A program made the translations under genes and the position numbers. This document shows, piece after piece, positions 43,522 through 52,625 of a stretch of DNA of 64,000 bases. The stretch spans positions 1-64,000 of the forward strand of contig JAODMT010000017.1 in the NCBI GenBank assembly GCA_025464975.1, given 5' to 3'. The notes beneath the pieces are model-generated. The model was not told the origin of the DNA, searched no databases, and was given only the letters and a program-made list of their open reading frames with translations. Numbering within the stretch: the stretch's first letter is position 1; each line of letters opens with the position of its first letter. The stretch comes from Microbacteriaceae bacterium. Its GTDB lineage: Bacteria; Actinomycetota; Actinomycetes; Actinomycetales; Microbacteriaceae.

Positions 43522-43656
43522 TCAGACCGCGTCGTCGTCGAGTCGCCGATTCACGATCGCTTGTTCCGGATGCTCCGGGATGGCACAGAACTCGCCGTCA
43601 CAGGCCGCCGCCGACTGATCGCCCAAAATCGTCAGCGGCTGAATCGCCTCCGTCAT
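43522..43656 (-). CDS. small conserved-looking protein coupled to the DsbA gene, 44 aa
   Basis: Open frame beginning MTEAIQPLTILGDQSAAA, then CDGEFCAIPEHPEQAIVN and RRLDDDAV. Its ATG overlaps the TGA of the DsbA-like gene (ATGA), so translation is coupled. The CxxxxC pair (CDGEFC) in a tiny protein next to an oxidoreductase suggests a redox or metal partner, but this is inference. No signal peptide. It would be missed by length-filtered gene calling. Confidence 0.65.
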   Translation of the reverse strand: MTEAIQPLTILGDQSAAACDGEFCAIPEHPEQAIVNRRLDDDAV

Positions 43657-44306
43657 TTGGCCGCCTCCCGTTCGTCGCGAACCTGGGCGAGCACATTGGC
43701 AAATGTCGCCGCGTCTTGCGCTCCGGACACCCCATACTTTCCGTCGATCACGAAGAACGGGACGCCCTGGATGCCGTACTCGGTCGCGAGGGCAACATCC
43801 GCCTTCACGTCGGCCAGGAATTTCTCGGACTCAAGCGCCCGCACCACGTCCGCACGGTCGAATCCGATCTCGGCCGCTATGTCGGCGAGGTCTTCGATTC
43901 GTCCCACGTGCTCGCCGTTCACGAAATAGGCCTTGAGCAGCCGCTCCTTCATGTCGAGCTGGCGGCCGTGCGACTTCGCGTAGTGGATGAGTTCGTGCGC
44001 CTTGACCGTGTTGGTCTGGTGCACGTGGTCATAGTCGTAATCCAGGCCGACCGAAGCGGCGATGTTCGTCACGTTCTCGAGCATCCGCGAGACCTGCTCC
44101 GCCGGAATGCCCTTGCGCTCGCTCAAGTAGTCAACCGGCGTGCCCTCGAAGTCGACCGGGGTGTCCGGTGCGAGTTCGAAGGAGTGGTACTCCACCTCAA
44201 CCGCACCGCCAAACGTCGCCGCTCCTGCCTCGAACTTGCGTTTTCCGATATAGCACCAGGGGCACTGCACGTCGGACCAGATGTCTACTTTGATTGGATC
44301 GCTCAC
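43653..44306 (-). CDS. DsbA-family oxidoreductase, FrnE-like
   Basis: 217 aa cytoplasmic thioredoxin-fold protein with inserted helical domain. Active site SDVQCPWCYIGKRKF (Cys15, Cys18) near the N-terminus, YHSFELAPDT, the helical insert (NTVKAHELIHYAKSHGRQLD, LLKAYFVNGEHVG), and the cis-Pro loop GIQGVPFFVIDGKYGVSGAQ. FrnE/2-hydroxychromene isomerase-like proteins act on disulfides or small thiols. No export signal. Its stop overlaps a 44-aa downstream gene. Confidence 0.93.
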   Translation of the reverse strand: MSDPIKVDIWSDVQCPWCYIGKRKFEAGAATFGGAVEVEYHSFELAPDTPVDFEGTPVDYLSERKGIPAEQVSRMLENVTNIAASVGLDYDYDHVHQTNTVKAHELIHYAKSHGRQLDMKERLLKAYFVNGEHVGRIEDLADIAAEIGFDRADVVRALESEKFLADVKADVALATEYGIQGVPFFVIDGKYGVSGAQDAATFANVLAQVRDEREAAK

Positions 44307-44349
44307 CCCACATGCAACCGCATCGCGGCTGCTCTATTCCCATGCAGTG

Positions 44350-45789
44350 TCAGGCCGATGCCAGAGTCAGCCCCTTCTCATTCAGGGTGAGTTGCGCCGC
44401 GGGAAGTTGAGCGGGCCGGCCGAGCGCCCGATACTCCCAGCCCTTCGCCCGGTAATCGTCCGCGTCGAGGGCCTGCCGCCCGTCAACGATCTTGCGCTGG
44501 GCGACGAGGCCGCCAAGGTACTCCGGGTCGGCGTCCCGGAATTCCTGCCATTCGGTGAGCAGCGCGACAATGTCGGCATTCCGGGCCACGTCAGCGAGCG
44601 AGTCGGCGTAGTTCAGTCCGCCGTAGGCGCGTCTCGCGTTCTCCCCGGCCTGCGGGTCGTACACGGTGACGATGGCCCCCTCCGTGCGGAGCATCCGCGC
44701 AACTTCGAGTGCCGGAGCATCCCGGATGTCGTCGGAGTTGGGTTTGAATGCCGCGCCGAGCGCGGCGACGCGCACGCCCTCGAGCGATCCGCCGGCAAGC
44801 TCGCGGATCAGATCGACGATGCGGGCGCGCCGGCGGAGGTTGATCGCGTCGACCTCGCGAAGGAACGCGACCGATTGGCCGACGCCGAGCTCCTCCGCCC
44901 GGTAAATGAAGGCCCGGATGTCTTTCGGCAGGCAACCGCCGCCGAAGCCGAGACCCGGCTTAAGGAATCGTCCGCCGATCCGACTGTCGTAGGCGAGTGC
45001 CTGGGCGAGGAGATTGACATCGGCACCGGTGACTTCGCAGATCTCCGCCATCGCGTTAATGTACGAGATCTTGGTGGCGAGGAAGGAGTTTGCCGCGACC
45101 TTCACCAGCTCTGCGGTTGCGAGGTCGGCGACGACAAGCGGGGTGCCGGCGTCGAGGATCGGCCGGAACGCTGCCCTAAGCTGCTGCTCCGCCCAGTCCG
45201 ATGGGACGCCGAACACGAGCCGATCCGGGTGGAGGGTGTCCTCGACCGCGTACCCCTCCCGCAGGAATTCGGGATTCCAGGCCAGCTCGAGTTGGAGGCC
45301 CGCCGGCGAGGTCTCGTGCACTAGTTCGGTGAGCCGAGCCGCGGTGCCGATGGGGACCGTCGACTTGCCGACGAGGAGCGCGCGGCGTGTTATCCGGCTG
45401 GCCAGTTCGGCGAACGCAGACTCGACATATCGGAGGTCGGCCGCGTTCGAGTCCTTTGCCTGTGGGGTTCCGACACATACGAAGTGCACGTCACCCCATT
45501 CGGCCGCCTCGGCGAAGTCGGTGCCGAACCGCAGTCGGCCGGAGTCGAGAGCCTCCCTCAGTTTCTCGGGGAGTCCCGGTTCGAAGAACGGAACACGACC
45601 GGAAGCGAGAGCCTCGATCTTGCGCGGGTCGACATCGACCCCGAGCACCTCGAACCCGAGAACGGCCATGCAGATCGCGTGGGTTGCGCCGAGATAGCCG
45701 GTGCCGATGACGGTGATTCGGGGTCGTTCGGTCGACACGGCGGAGGAAGCAGGGCCGAAAGCGACACGTGGTAATTCGGGGGATGTCAT
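44350..45789 (-). CDS. ugd: UDP-glucose/GDP-mannose dehydrogenase family protein
   Basis: 479-aa NAD enzyme oxidising UDP-glucose to UDP-glucuronate (or a related sugar). N-terminal Rossmann TVIGTGYLGATHAICMAVLG, VGTPQAKDSNAADLRYVESA, the substrate loop AWNPEFLREGYAVEDTLHPD, the catalytic Cys286 in GFGGGCLPKD, and the C-terminal domain GAAFKPNSDDIRDAPALEVA. The N-terminus has about 23 extra residues. Ribosome site GGAG eight bases before the ATG lies at the edge of three 16-bp direct repeats in the 5' leader. It supplies precursor for cell-surface polysaccharide; the upstream beta-helix protein is also surface-related. Confidence 0.93.
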   Translation of the reverse strand: MTSPELPRVAFGPASSAVSTERPRITVIGTGYLGATHAICMAVLGFEVLGVDVDPRKIEALASGRVPFFEPGLPEKLREALDSGRLRFGTDFAEAAEWGDVHFVCVGTPQAKDSNAADLRYVESAFAELASRITRRALLVGKSTVPIGTAARLTELVHETSPAGLQLELAWNPEFLREGYAVEDTLHPDRLVFGVPSDWAEQQLRAAFRPILDAGTPLVVADLATAELVKVAANSFLATKISYINAMAEICEVTGADVNLLAQALAYDSRIGGRFLKPGLGFGGGCLPKDIRAFIYRAEELGVGQSVAFLREVDAINLRRRARIVDLIRELAGGSLEGVRVAALGAAFKPNSDDIRDAPALEVARMLRTEGAIVTVYDPQAGENARRAYGGLNYADSLADVARNADIVALLTEWQEFRDADPEYLGGLVAQRKIVDGRQALDADDYRAKGWEYRALGRPAQLPAAQLTLNEKGLTLASA

Positions 45790-45799
45790 TTTTGTCTCC

Positions 45800-45847
45800 T
45801 ATTCGGGTGGTGACATATTCGGGTGGTGACATATTCGGGTGGTGACG
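45800..45847. repeat. three 16-bp direct repeats in the ugd leader
   Basis: TATTCGGGTGGTGACA at 45800-45815, 45816-45831 and 45832-45847 (the last ends G). They are directly tandem and lie 11 bp from the ugd start on its 5' side (minus strand), containing or touching the GGAG ribosome site. A degenerate fourth begins AATCGGGT. Could be an operator array or slippage-prone leader. Confidence 0.9.
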
Positions 45848-45891
45848 AATCGGGTATGGAGTGTGGGGGTTGGAGCCGTTCGGATAGTCGG

Positions 45892-46989
45892 TCAGCCGGT
45901 CTTGCACGACGGCACGGTTGGACCGCTCGCCGCTCCGGTCACGGTGTTGTTGCACTCGACGACGTTGGCGAGAGCGGGCCGCATCGCGAATCCGTAGCCC
46001 GGCCCGTCGACGTGGGCGGTGTTGTTGCGAAAGACATTCTTGGTGCCCCAGCCGTTGAGAATTTCGTGCGTCTGGAAGCCGTCGCCCGGCGAATTCACGC
46101 CGGTGTTGTTCTCGATGACCCAGCCGTTTCCCTTCACGTCAACCCAGGAATCCGCGGCCGTGATCTTCGAGCCGTCGAACGAGTTGCCGACGAGCAGCCC
46201 CCCCGTTGTGCCTTCCTTGATGTCGACGCTCTCGGCGGTCGTGCCGGAGATGATGTTGCCGACCAACACGTTGCGGTCACTGCGGTCGGGGTTGCAGCCG
46301 CTGACCTTGCACCAGTTGGGTTCCGCCGTTCCGACGTAGATGCCCTCTCCGTACTTGCTCTTCAGGTGACCGGTGTCGCCTACCCGGTTGTCCCGCACCG
46401 TGTTGTCGGTGCTCGACGTTCGCAGGTGGATGGCCTCATGTCCCGTGTGGGTGACGGTCAGTCCCTGCACTATCGACCCGACGGTGCCGTCGAGCATCAC
46501 GCCCTTTTGGCCGTTTCGAACTGAGAATCCGATGAGGTTCCAATAGGACACCTTGTTGAGGTGCAAGACGTAGTCGTGCTTGGTTCCTCCGCCGTCGAGG
46601 ATCGCCGCGGCTGGGCCGCACAGCGAGATCGGCGAGTCCTTGCTTCCGGATGCCGTCGCCTCAAAATGCCCCGAGTAGATGCCGGGAGCGAGATGAATCG
46701 TTGACCCCGGCTTCGCCTCAGCGAGCGCGGCGTGAAGCCCCGACGAGGTGGAGACTCGAGTCCCGGACGTCGGGCAGACGGCGCGGGTACCCGCGGCGGG
46801 CGGGGCGGAGGGCGTGGTCGAAGGGGTTGGCCTTCCGCTCGACGGGGCCCGTCCCTCGCGAGCGCCCTGCTGCCCACCGCCCGTCAAGGCGACGACACCC
46901 CAGATCACCGCGCCGATGAGGACAACCGCGACCGCGGCGAGCACGATAAGCAGCGTGCGTCGCTTCGAGGCATCCCATTGCGAACTCAT
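45892..46989 (-). CDS. right-handed beta-helix surface protein, membrane-anchored
   Basis: 365 aa. N-terminal helix LLIVLAAVAVVLIGAVIWGV after a basic MSSQWDASKRRT (type II anchor or signal), then a Ser/Thr/Pro linker, then parallel beta-helix repeats: GLHAALAEAKPGSTIHLAPG, GIYSGHFEATASGS, VRNGQKGVMLDGTVGS, IVQGLTVTHTGHEAIHLRTS, NVLVGNIISGTTAESVDIKE, WVIENNTGVNSPGDGFQTHE. Four conserved cysteines (GTRAVC, ISLC, WCKVSGC) and a final CKTG. Resembles polysaccharide lyase/pectate-lyase-like or epimerase folds but I see no catalytic triad I can name. ATG at 46989. Next to ugd, so an envelope-glycan role is plausible. Confidence 0.82.
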   Translation of the reverse strand: MSSQWDASKRRTLLIVLAAVAVVLIGAVIWGVVALTGGGQQGAREGRAPSSGRPTPSTTPSAPPAAGTRAVCPTSGTRVSTSSGLHAALAEAKPGSTIHLAPGIYSGHFEATASGSKDSPISLCGPAAAILDGGGTKHDYVLHLNKVSYWNLIGFSVRNGQKGVMLDGTVGSIVQGLTVTHTGHEAIHLRTSSTDNTVRDNRVGDTGHLKSKYGEGIYVGTAEPNWCKVSGCNPDRSDRNVLVGNIISGTTAESVDIKEGTTGGLLVGNSFDGSKITAADSWVDVKGNGWVIENNTGVNSPGDGFQTHEILNGWGTKNVFRNNTAHVDGPGYGFAMRPALANVVECNNTVTGAASGPTVPSCKTG

Positions 46990-47370
46990 GGGGGCCCTTC
47001 GGATTCTGCCGCGACGAACGCGCGCGAACCCCGACCCGGCGAGACCCTCAGCCCGCGTTCCTCCGCACTGACGGCCTCGCGGGTCAGATTCACGAGGGCC
47101 ACACAAGCAATTTCGGGAATACACATAGGATTCGGGTCCCCGTGACTAGTCGAGGGAGGTGGCACCGCCCGCGCTATTCACCTCACGTCGGGATCGCCAT
47201 TGATAGAACCTGATGCCTGGCGGTCGGGCTCGCCAAACCTGGGTTCTCGATAACGAACACAACGTAGGACGCCCCCCATTCGGGGGGAACCCCCAAGGCG
47301 CAGGCTCCCAGCTAATTGCAACCTTCGCGTAACCTGCTGTTCACCCCAGCCTGCCGTCCCGGGGCACCAA
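46990..47370. other. 381-bp gap between glyS and the beta-helix gene
   Basis: No gene found. It holds the beta-helix gene's promoter and a six-base G/C hairpin at 47273-47288 (CCCCCC/GGGGGG around ATTC), which has no T-run after it on the minus strand. The 25 bases just before 47370 are ordinary glyS 3' flank. Confidence 0.5.
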
Positions 47371-48756
47371 TCAGGCGCCGAGCAGCTGCTCCGCGAGATA
47401 TCCGCGCACTCGATCGAGCGAAATCCGCTCCTGAGCCATCGAGTCGCGTTCGCGAATCGTAACCGCGTTGTCCTCGAGCGAGTCGAAGTCGACGGTGATG
47501 CAGAACGGCGTTCCGATCTCGTCCTGGCGGCGGTAGCGCCGCCCGATAGCACCCGCATCGTCGAACTCGATGTTCCAGTACTTGCGGAGGTCTGCGGCGA
47601 GAGAGCGTGCGACCGGGGAGAGTTGCTCGTTGCGTGACAGCGGAAGTACCGCGACCTTGATCGGGGACAGCCGACGATCGAGGCGCAGCACGGTGCGCTT
47701 GTCCACCCCGCCCTTCGTGTTCGGAGCCTCGTCTTCGTGGTATGCGTCGGCAAGAAAGGCCATGAGAGCGCGGGTGAGTCCAAACGCCGGTTCGATGACG
47801 TATGGGATCCAGCGCTCGTTCTTGGTCTGGTCGAAGTAGGAGAGGTCGACGCCGGATGCCTCGGAATGGGTCTTCAGGTCGAAGTCGGTGCGATTGGCAA
47901 CACCCATCAGCTCGCCCCACTCGCTGCCCTGGAACCGGAAACGGTACTCGAGGTCCACCGTTCGCTTCGAGTAGTGCGACAGCTTCTCGGCCGGGTGCTC
48001 AAAGCGCCTGATGTTGTCGGGCGAGATGCCGAGATCGGTGAACCACTCCTCGCTCGCGTCTACCCAGTACTTGAACCACTCGTCGTCGGTGCCCGGCTCG
48101 ACGAAGAACTCCATCTCCATCTGTTCGAACTCCCGCGTGCGGAAGATGAAGTTGCCCGGTGTGATCTCGTTCCGGAAGGACTTGCCGACCTGCGCGATAC
48201 CGAACGGGGGTTTCATGCGGGCGGCGCCGAGCACGTTGGCGAAGTTGACGAAGATGCCCTGCGCCGTCTCGGGTCGCAGGTAGTGCATCCCCTCCTCGTT
48301 GTCCACCGGTCCGAGATAGGTCTTCAGCAGGCCGGAAAAGTTCTGCGGTTCGGTCCAGGAGCCGGGCTGACCGGTGTCTGGGTCCCGGATGTCGGCGAGC
48401 CCGTTGACCGGCGGATGCCCGTGCTTCTCTTCATACTGCTCGAGCAGGTGATCGGCCCGGTAGCGCTTGTGGGTGTGCAGCGACTCGACGAGCGGGTCGC
48501 TGAAGACCTCGACGTGGCCGGAAGCTTCCCAGACCCGACGGGGCAGGATGACCGCGGAGTCGATTCCGACAATGTCGTCGCGACCCTGCACCATGAACTG
48601 CCACCACTGGCGCTTGATGTTTTCCTTGAGCGCCGTGCCGAGCGGCCCGTAATCCCACGCCGACCGGGAGCCTCCGTAGATCTCACCCGCCTGAAAGACG
48701 AACCCCCGGCGCTTGGCCAGGTTGATTACGGGATCGAGTGGGGAGGCGTTTGCCAC
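47371..48756 (-). CDS. glyS: glycyl-tRNA synthetase (single-chain)
   Basis: 461-aa class II alpha2-type synthetase. Class II motifs: [20 protein letters not shown]-type N-terminus, motif 2 [40 protein letters not shown], and motif 3 [20 protein letters not shown]. The anticodon-binding C-domain has [18 protein letters not shown] and [23 protein letters not shown] at 48756 is chosen because GGAG lies six bases upstream and gives the standard [19 protein letters not shown] start; the TTG at 48768 has no ribosome site. Confidence 0.96.
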   Translation of the reverse strand: MANASPLDPVINLAKRRGFVFQAGEIYGGSRSAWDYGPLGTALKENIKRQWWQFMVQGRDDIVGIDSAVILPRRVWEASGHVEVFSDPLVESLHTHKRYRADHLLEQYEEKHGHPPVNGLADIRDPDTGQPGSWTEPQNFSGLLKTYLGPVDNEEGMHYLRPETAQGIFVNFANVLGAARMKPPFGIAQVGKSFRNEITPGNFIFRTREFEQMEMEFFVEPGTDDEWFKYWVDASEEWFTDLGISPDNIRRFEHPAEKLSHYSKRTVDLEYRFRFQGSEWGELMGVANRTDFDLKTHSEASGVDLSYFDQTKNERWIPYVIEPAFGLTRALMAFLADAYHEDEAPNTKGGVDKRTVLRLDRRLSPIKVAVLPLSRNEQLSPVARSLAADLRKYWNIEFDDAGAIGRRYRRQDEIGTPFCITVDFDSLEDNAVTIRERDSMAQERISLDRVRGYLAEQLLGA

Positions 48757-48822
48757 GAAGAACTCCAAAGGTCAGCCGCGCTGGATGCGCGGTCGATAAG
48801 CGAATCCGAGTCTAGCGTCGCC

Positions 48823-49911
48823 CTAGCTCAACGCCGTGACGACCGCCTCCACGTCGGACTCGTCATTCCACAGGTGGAACGCCGCCCGGAGCCGACCGGC
48901 ACGGCCGGAGGCCTTGATGCCCGCGGCCACGAGCTTCCGCAGGTCCGCGCCCTCCGGATCGGCCCAGGTCACGATGGCCTGATGCTGCTTCGGCATGCCA
49001 AGCCTGTCGCACAGCAGGTCGCCGAGGCCGCTCGTGTAGGCCCAGACCTCGTCGATGTCGAGCTCCGAGAACATCCGGAGCGCCGGTTCGGCCCCGATCC
49101 AGGCTGGCCAGGCCGGAGACACGTCAAAGGCGCGGGCGTCACTCGCGAGCGCCATGTCGGGCCCATAGCAGGACTGCCAGACGTTGTCTCCCGCATACCA
49201 GCCGGCCTGAATCGGTGTGAGGTGCGATTGGAATCGCTCGCTGAGGGTCAGGAACGCGATCCCGCGCGGAACGCACAGCCACTTGTAGGTGTGGCAGACG
49301 GTCGCGTCGAAGAGTGAGGCGGCTACGGGGTGCACCCCGGCCGATTGCGTCGTGTCGCACAGCGTGAACGCGTCGTGCGCGGCCGCAGCGGCGACGATCG
49401 CTGGCACATCGGCCACCACGCCGGTGGCGGACTGGATGTGGGAGAAGGCGACGAGCCACGTGTCATCCGTCACCGAGGCAGCGAGGTCGGCGAGGGCTAC
49501 GGATCGCACCCGAATGCCGGCGCGCTGCAGGAACGGGAACACTATCGAGCTGAAGTCGCCGTGCACTGTAAGCACCTCTGCGCCCTCTGGCACCGCTGCG
49601 GCGACGACACTCGTGATCACGGAGGTCTGGGAGCCGGCCGCGACCCGGTCGGGAGTGACGCCGACGAGGGATGCGTAGTAGCCGCGGCTGCGTTCGATGA
49701 CGCCGTCGTAATCCATCGGGTCACGCTTCGCTGCGGACCAGAGGTCGAGGTCGGCCTTGAGCGCGGCGACCGTCTCCCGGGTTGGAAGGCCGATCGAGGC
49801 GACCGCGAGGAATCCGCGCGGTGCCTCGTAGCTCGCGATGGCGGCTTGGAGGCGAGGCGAGAGTGTCGCCTGAGTGAGGGTGCGGCTTGTGGCCGCGGGT
49901 GTACTGGTCAT
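48823..49911 (-). CDS. PLP-dependent class V aminotransferase-fold protein
   Basis: 362 aa. Class V (NifS/kynureninase-like) enzyme: AAGSQTSVITSVVAAAVPEG, TVHGDFSSIVFPFLQRAG, SHIQSATGVVADVPAIVAAA, TLCDTTQSAGVHPVAASL (Asp186) and CHTYKWLCVPRGIAFLTLS, where Lys210 should bind the cofactor. The C-terminal small domain is AGRLRAAFHLWNDESDVEAV. Substrate unknown. ATG at 49911; downstream of an unrelated 55-bp gap, glyS begins. Confidence 0.88.
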   Translation of the reverse strand: MTSTPAATSRTLTQATLSPRLQAAIASYEAPRGFLAVASIGLPTRETVAALKADLDLWSAAKRDPMDYDGVIERSRGYYASLVGVTPDRVAAGSQTSVITSVVAAAVPEGAEVLTVHGDFSSIVFPFLQRAGIRVRSVALADLAASVTDDTWLVAFSHIQSATGVVADVPAIVAAAAAHDAFTLCDTTQSAGVHPVAASLFDATVCHTYKWLCVPRGIAFLTLSERFQSHLTPIQAGWYAGDNVWQSCYGPDMALASDARAFDVSPAWPAWIGAEPALRMFSELDIDEVWAYTSGLGDLLCDRLGMPKQHQAIVTWADPEGADLRKLVAAGIKASGRAGRLRAAFHLWNDESDVEAVVTALS

Positions 49912-50006
49912 GTGTCCAGCATGGCGTGAGTGCGTCGATTTGTCAGGTAACGCCGACTCGGGCGTGCCCAAAACGCGCAAAAAGGCGCCGAAATGCCCCG
50001 TAACGC

Positions 50007-51053
50007 TCAGATCTGGGCGAGGTGATGCGCCGCTTCGATGATTCGCACCGTCTCGAGGGCGTCGCGCGGATCCACCGGAACGGAAGCGCCGTCCCGGATG
50101 GCGGCAGCCACTCCGGCATAGAAGCCAGGGTAGTTGCCGCGCTCGGTCGGCACCGGGGTGGGCGGCGCATCCGTCGATCCCGCGATTCCGAAGAGCCCCC
50201 AATGCTCGCGTGGCGTCACCCCGTAGCCCTCATCGGTTGGCAGGCCGCCGGCGCCGAGTGCGTGCTCCTGGTTGTCGAGTCCGTACACCGTGTACGCCGA
50301 CTCGGAGCCGAGCACCCGGAAGCGTGGTCCGTTTTGTCCGGCGAAGCGGCTGAGGGTGAGGTGGGAGCGGGTTCCGCTGTCGTGCAGAAGCGAAATGAAC
50401 GCCTCGTCGTCGCTCACTCCCCCGTCTCGCAGGATCGACAGTTCCGCGTTGGTGACGGTGGCCGGTCCGAACAGCTGAAGCGCTTGATCGATCAGATGGC
50501 TGCCGAGATCGAAGGTGATGCCGGCCGCCTGAGCGCTCGTCGAGGTGTCCTGCCACCGGTCGCGAAGTCCGGGCGACCAGCGCTCGAATGTCGACTCGAA
50601 CCGGTGCACCCGCCCGAGGCGTCCCTCGGAGAGCAGCTTTCGCACAGTGAGGAAGTCGCCGTCCCAGCGCCTGTTCTGGAACACGACGAGGGGGCGGCCG
50701 GCCGCGTCGGACGCGTCGATGAGCCGCTGCCCATCTTCGACCGACGCAGCGAATGGCTTGTCGATGACGACGGCGGCGCCGGACGCGAGGGCCGCAAGCC
50801 CCTGCTCGAGGTGCGCGTGACCCGGTGAGGCGAGCACGACGAGGTCGAGGCCACGTTCGATGAGCTCCCCCGGGGTGTTCACGGTATGAACCGTCGGGTA
50901 CTGCGCGCGAGCAACTGTCTGACGCCCGGCGTGACTGGTCGCGATCACCTCGAGCGAGAATCGGGGGTTTGTGGCGATGAACGGGGCGTGGAACACCCGA
51001 CCGGCGAGTCCATAACCGATGATGCCTGTCCTGATGGGGGTGTTGTCGCTCAT
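50007..51053 (-). CDS. Gfo/Idh/MocA-family oxidoreductase
   Basis: 348-aa NAD(P)-dependent dehydrogenase for sugars or inositols. Rossmann start TGIIGYGLAGRVFHAPFIAT, VLASPGHAHLEQGLAALASG, the conserved EKP-like VVIDKPFAASVEDGQRLI, VFQNRRWDGDFLTVRKLLSE, and the substrate-domain histidines in FDLGSHLIDQALQLFG. ATG at 51053 follows from the family start. It stands between an aminotransferase gene and a divergent P-loop kinase gene; substrate unknown. Confidence 0.9.
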   Translation of the reverse strand: MSDNTPIRTGIIGYGLAGRVFHAPFIATNPRFSLEVIATSHAGRQTVARAQYPTVHTVNTPGELIERGLDLVVLASPGHAHLEQGLAALASGAAVVIDKPFAASVEDGQRLIDASDAAGRPLVVFQNRRWDGDFLTVRKLLSEGRLGRVHRFESTFERWSPGLRDRWQDTSTSAQAAGITFDLGSHLIDQALQLFGPATVTNAELSILRDGGVSDDEAFISLLHDSGTRSHLTLSRFAGQNGPRFRVLGSESAYTVYGLDNQEHALGAGGLPTDEGYGVTPREHWGLFGIAGSTDAPPTPVPTERGNYPGFYAGVAAAIRDGASVPVDPRDALETVRIIEAAHHLAQI

Positions 51054-51248
51054 GACAGCCAGACTATCCAGCTCGACCCTCTTCGCCGCAGCACTCGCCC
51101 TCCTCGCCAGAACACTCGGCCTCCTCGCCACAGCACTCGGCAACTCGCCCCTCCACCACGGTTCTCCGGAGGATTTGGGCCATTGAGGCGAATTGACCCA
51201 CGTGAGCGGTCACAACCGGGCAAAAACCAGAAACCTCCGGAGAAACGG

Positions 51249-51824
51249 ATGTTTGATAATGAGCAAATGCTTACTTCTAGTGACCGCTTGCCGGCAATCC
51301 CCGCGCGGGTCGCGATTGCTGGGGCGAGCGGGGTCGGCAAGACGACTCTGGCGAGACGAATCGGCGAAACTCTGGGCCTGCCATACACCGAAATTGACGC
51401 CCTGTATCACGGTCCGAACTGGGTTCCGCGGCAGGGTTTCCTTGCCGACGTCGACGTTTTCACTCGGGAACCGACCTGGGTGACCGAATGGCAATACAAC
51501 CTCGCCCGGCCGATGATCGCGGAACGGGCCGACCTGCTGGTGTGGCTCGACCTACCGGCACCGGTCGCTGTCACTCGAGTCGTGTTGCGCACCGTCAGGC
51601 GCAGTCGCTCGCGCGAAGAGCTGTGGAACGGCAATGTCGAGCCGGGGATCTGGCACGCCCTCACCGCGAGGGAGGGCATCATCCGGTGGGCCCTGTCCAC
51701 CGGACGGCGCTACACCCGCAGTGTCCCGCCGGTCGAGTTGGAGCATCCAGCGCTAACGGTCGTGCGACTCCGCAGTCAAGCCGAGGTCGAGTCCTGGCTC
51801 AGTGGTCTGCGTACGGAGGCCTGA
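51249..51824 (+). CDS. P-loop kinase-like protein (adenylate-kinase/FlaR-like fold)
   Basis: 191 aa. Walker A AGASGVGKTTLARRIGETLG, a lid/substrate segment with LPYTEIDALYHGPNW, a second acidic motif ADLLVWLDLPAPVAVTRVVL, and the arginine-rich RTVRRSRSREELWNGNVEPG. The best match is to the small topology-modulation/shikimate-kinase-like NTPases. GGAG sits six bases before the ATG at 51249, which fixes the start; a second ATG follows at 51267. Substrate unknown. It is convergent with uppS (3 bp apart). Confidence 0.82.
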   Translation: MFDNEQMLTSSDRLPAIPARVAIAGASGVGKTTLARRIGETLGLPYTEIDALYHGPNWVPRQGFLADVDVFTREPTWVTEWQYNLARPMIAERADLLVWLDLPAPVAVTRVVLRTVRRSRSREELWNGNVEPGIWHALTAREGIIRWALSTGRRYTRSVPPVELEHPALTVVRLRSQAEVESWLSGLRTEA

Positions 51825-51827
51825 TCG

Positions 51828-52625
51828 CTACGCGATCGGCGAGTCGATCGCCCCGCCGAAGCGACGGGTGCGCTGCGCGTAAAGCGAGATCGCCTCCCAG
51901 AGCTGCTCCCGGGTGAAGTCCGGCCACAGCGTGTCCAGGAACACCATCTCGGCGTACGCGCTCTGCCAGAGCATGAAGTTGCTCGTGCGCTGCTCCCCCG
52001 AACTGCGCACGAAGAGATCGACGTCGGGCAAATCCGGCGCGTACAGGTGCTTCTGAATGGCCTTCTCGGTGATGCCGGACGGCCGGAGTCGCCCGGCCGC
52101 CACGTCCTCGGCGAGCGCGCGCGCGGCATCCACGATTTCGTTGCGTCCGCCGTAGTTGACGCACATCGTGAGGGTCATCACGGAGTTGCCCTCTGTGAGC
52201 CGCTCGGCGAACTGGAGTTCGTTGATGACGGATGCCCACAGCCTCGGCCGGCGGCCCGCCCAACGCACTCGCACCCCCCAATCGTTGAGCTGGTCGCGGC
52301 GGCGATGCAACACCTCCCGATTGAAGCCCATCAGAAAGCGCACCTCGTCGGGGGAACGCTTCCAGTTCTCGGTGGAGAACGCGTACACGCTGAGGTGCTT
52401 CACCCCGATTTGGATGGCGCCGGCGACGACATCGAGCAGGCTCGCCTCGCCCGCCTTGTGACCCTCGATTCGGGTGAGTCCCCTGCCGTTCGCCCATCGT
52501 CCGTTGCCGTCCATGACGACGGCGACGTGCTCGGGAACGGCATTTCTGGGGAGCTTCGGTGGATAGAGTCCGGTCCAGTCGATCGGCTTGAAGTCCACCG
52601 CGTCACGGTGGGTCTTGCCGATCAC
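51828..52625 (-). CDS. uppS: isoprenyl (undecaprenyl/decaprenyl) diphosphate synthase
   Basis: 265-aa cis-prenyltransferase that builds the lipid carrier for peptidoglycan and wall glycans. The five conserved regions: [20 protein letters not shown] (Asp-metal site), [60 protein letters not shown], and [23 protein letters not shown] at 52625 overlaps the recO stop by four bases, giving a coupled pair. Confidence 0.96.
   Translation of the reverse strand: MIGKTHRDAVDFKPIDWTGLYPPKLPRNAVPEHVAVVMDGNGRWANGRGLTRIEGHKAGEASLLDVVAGAIQIGVKHLSVYAFSTENWKRSPDEVRFLMGFNREVLHRRRDQLNDWGVRVRWAGRRPRLWASVINELQFAERLTEGNSVMTLTMCVNYGGRNEIVDAARALAEDVAAGRLRPSGITEKAIQKHLYAPDLPDVDLFVRSSGEQRTSNFMLWQSAYAEMVFLDTLWPDFTREQLWEAISLYAQRTRRFGGAIDSPIA

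Noticed and set aside
51070-51170. ACTCG-type short repeats between the Gfo/Idh and P-loop genes
   Set aside because: Irregular and short (CACTCGGCC/CACTCGCCC), not a CRISPR or operator array; probably GC-rich low complexity.
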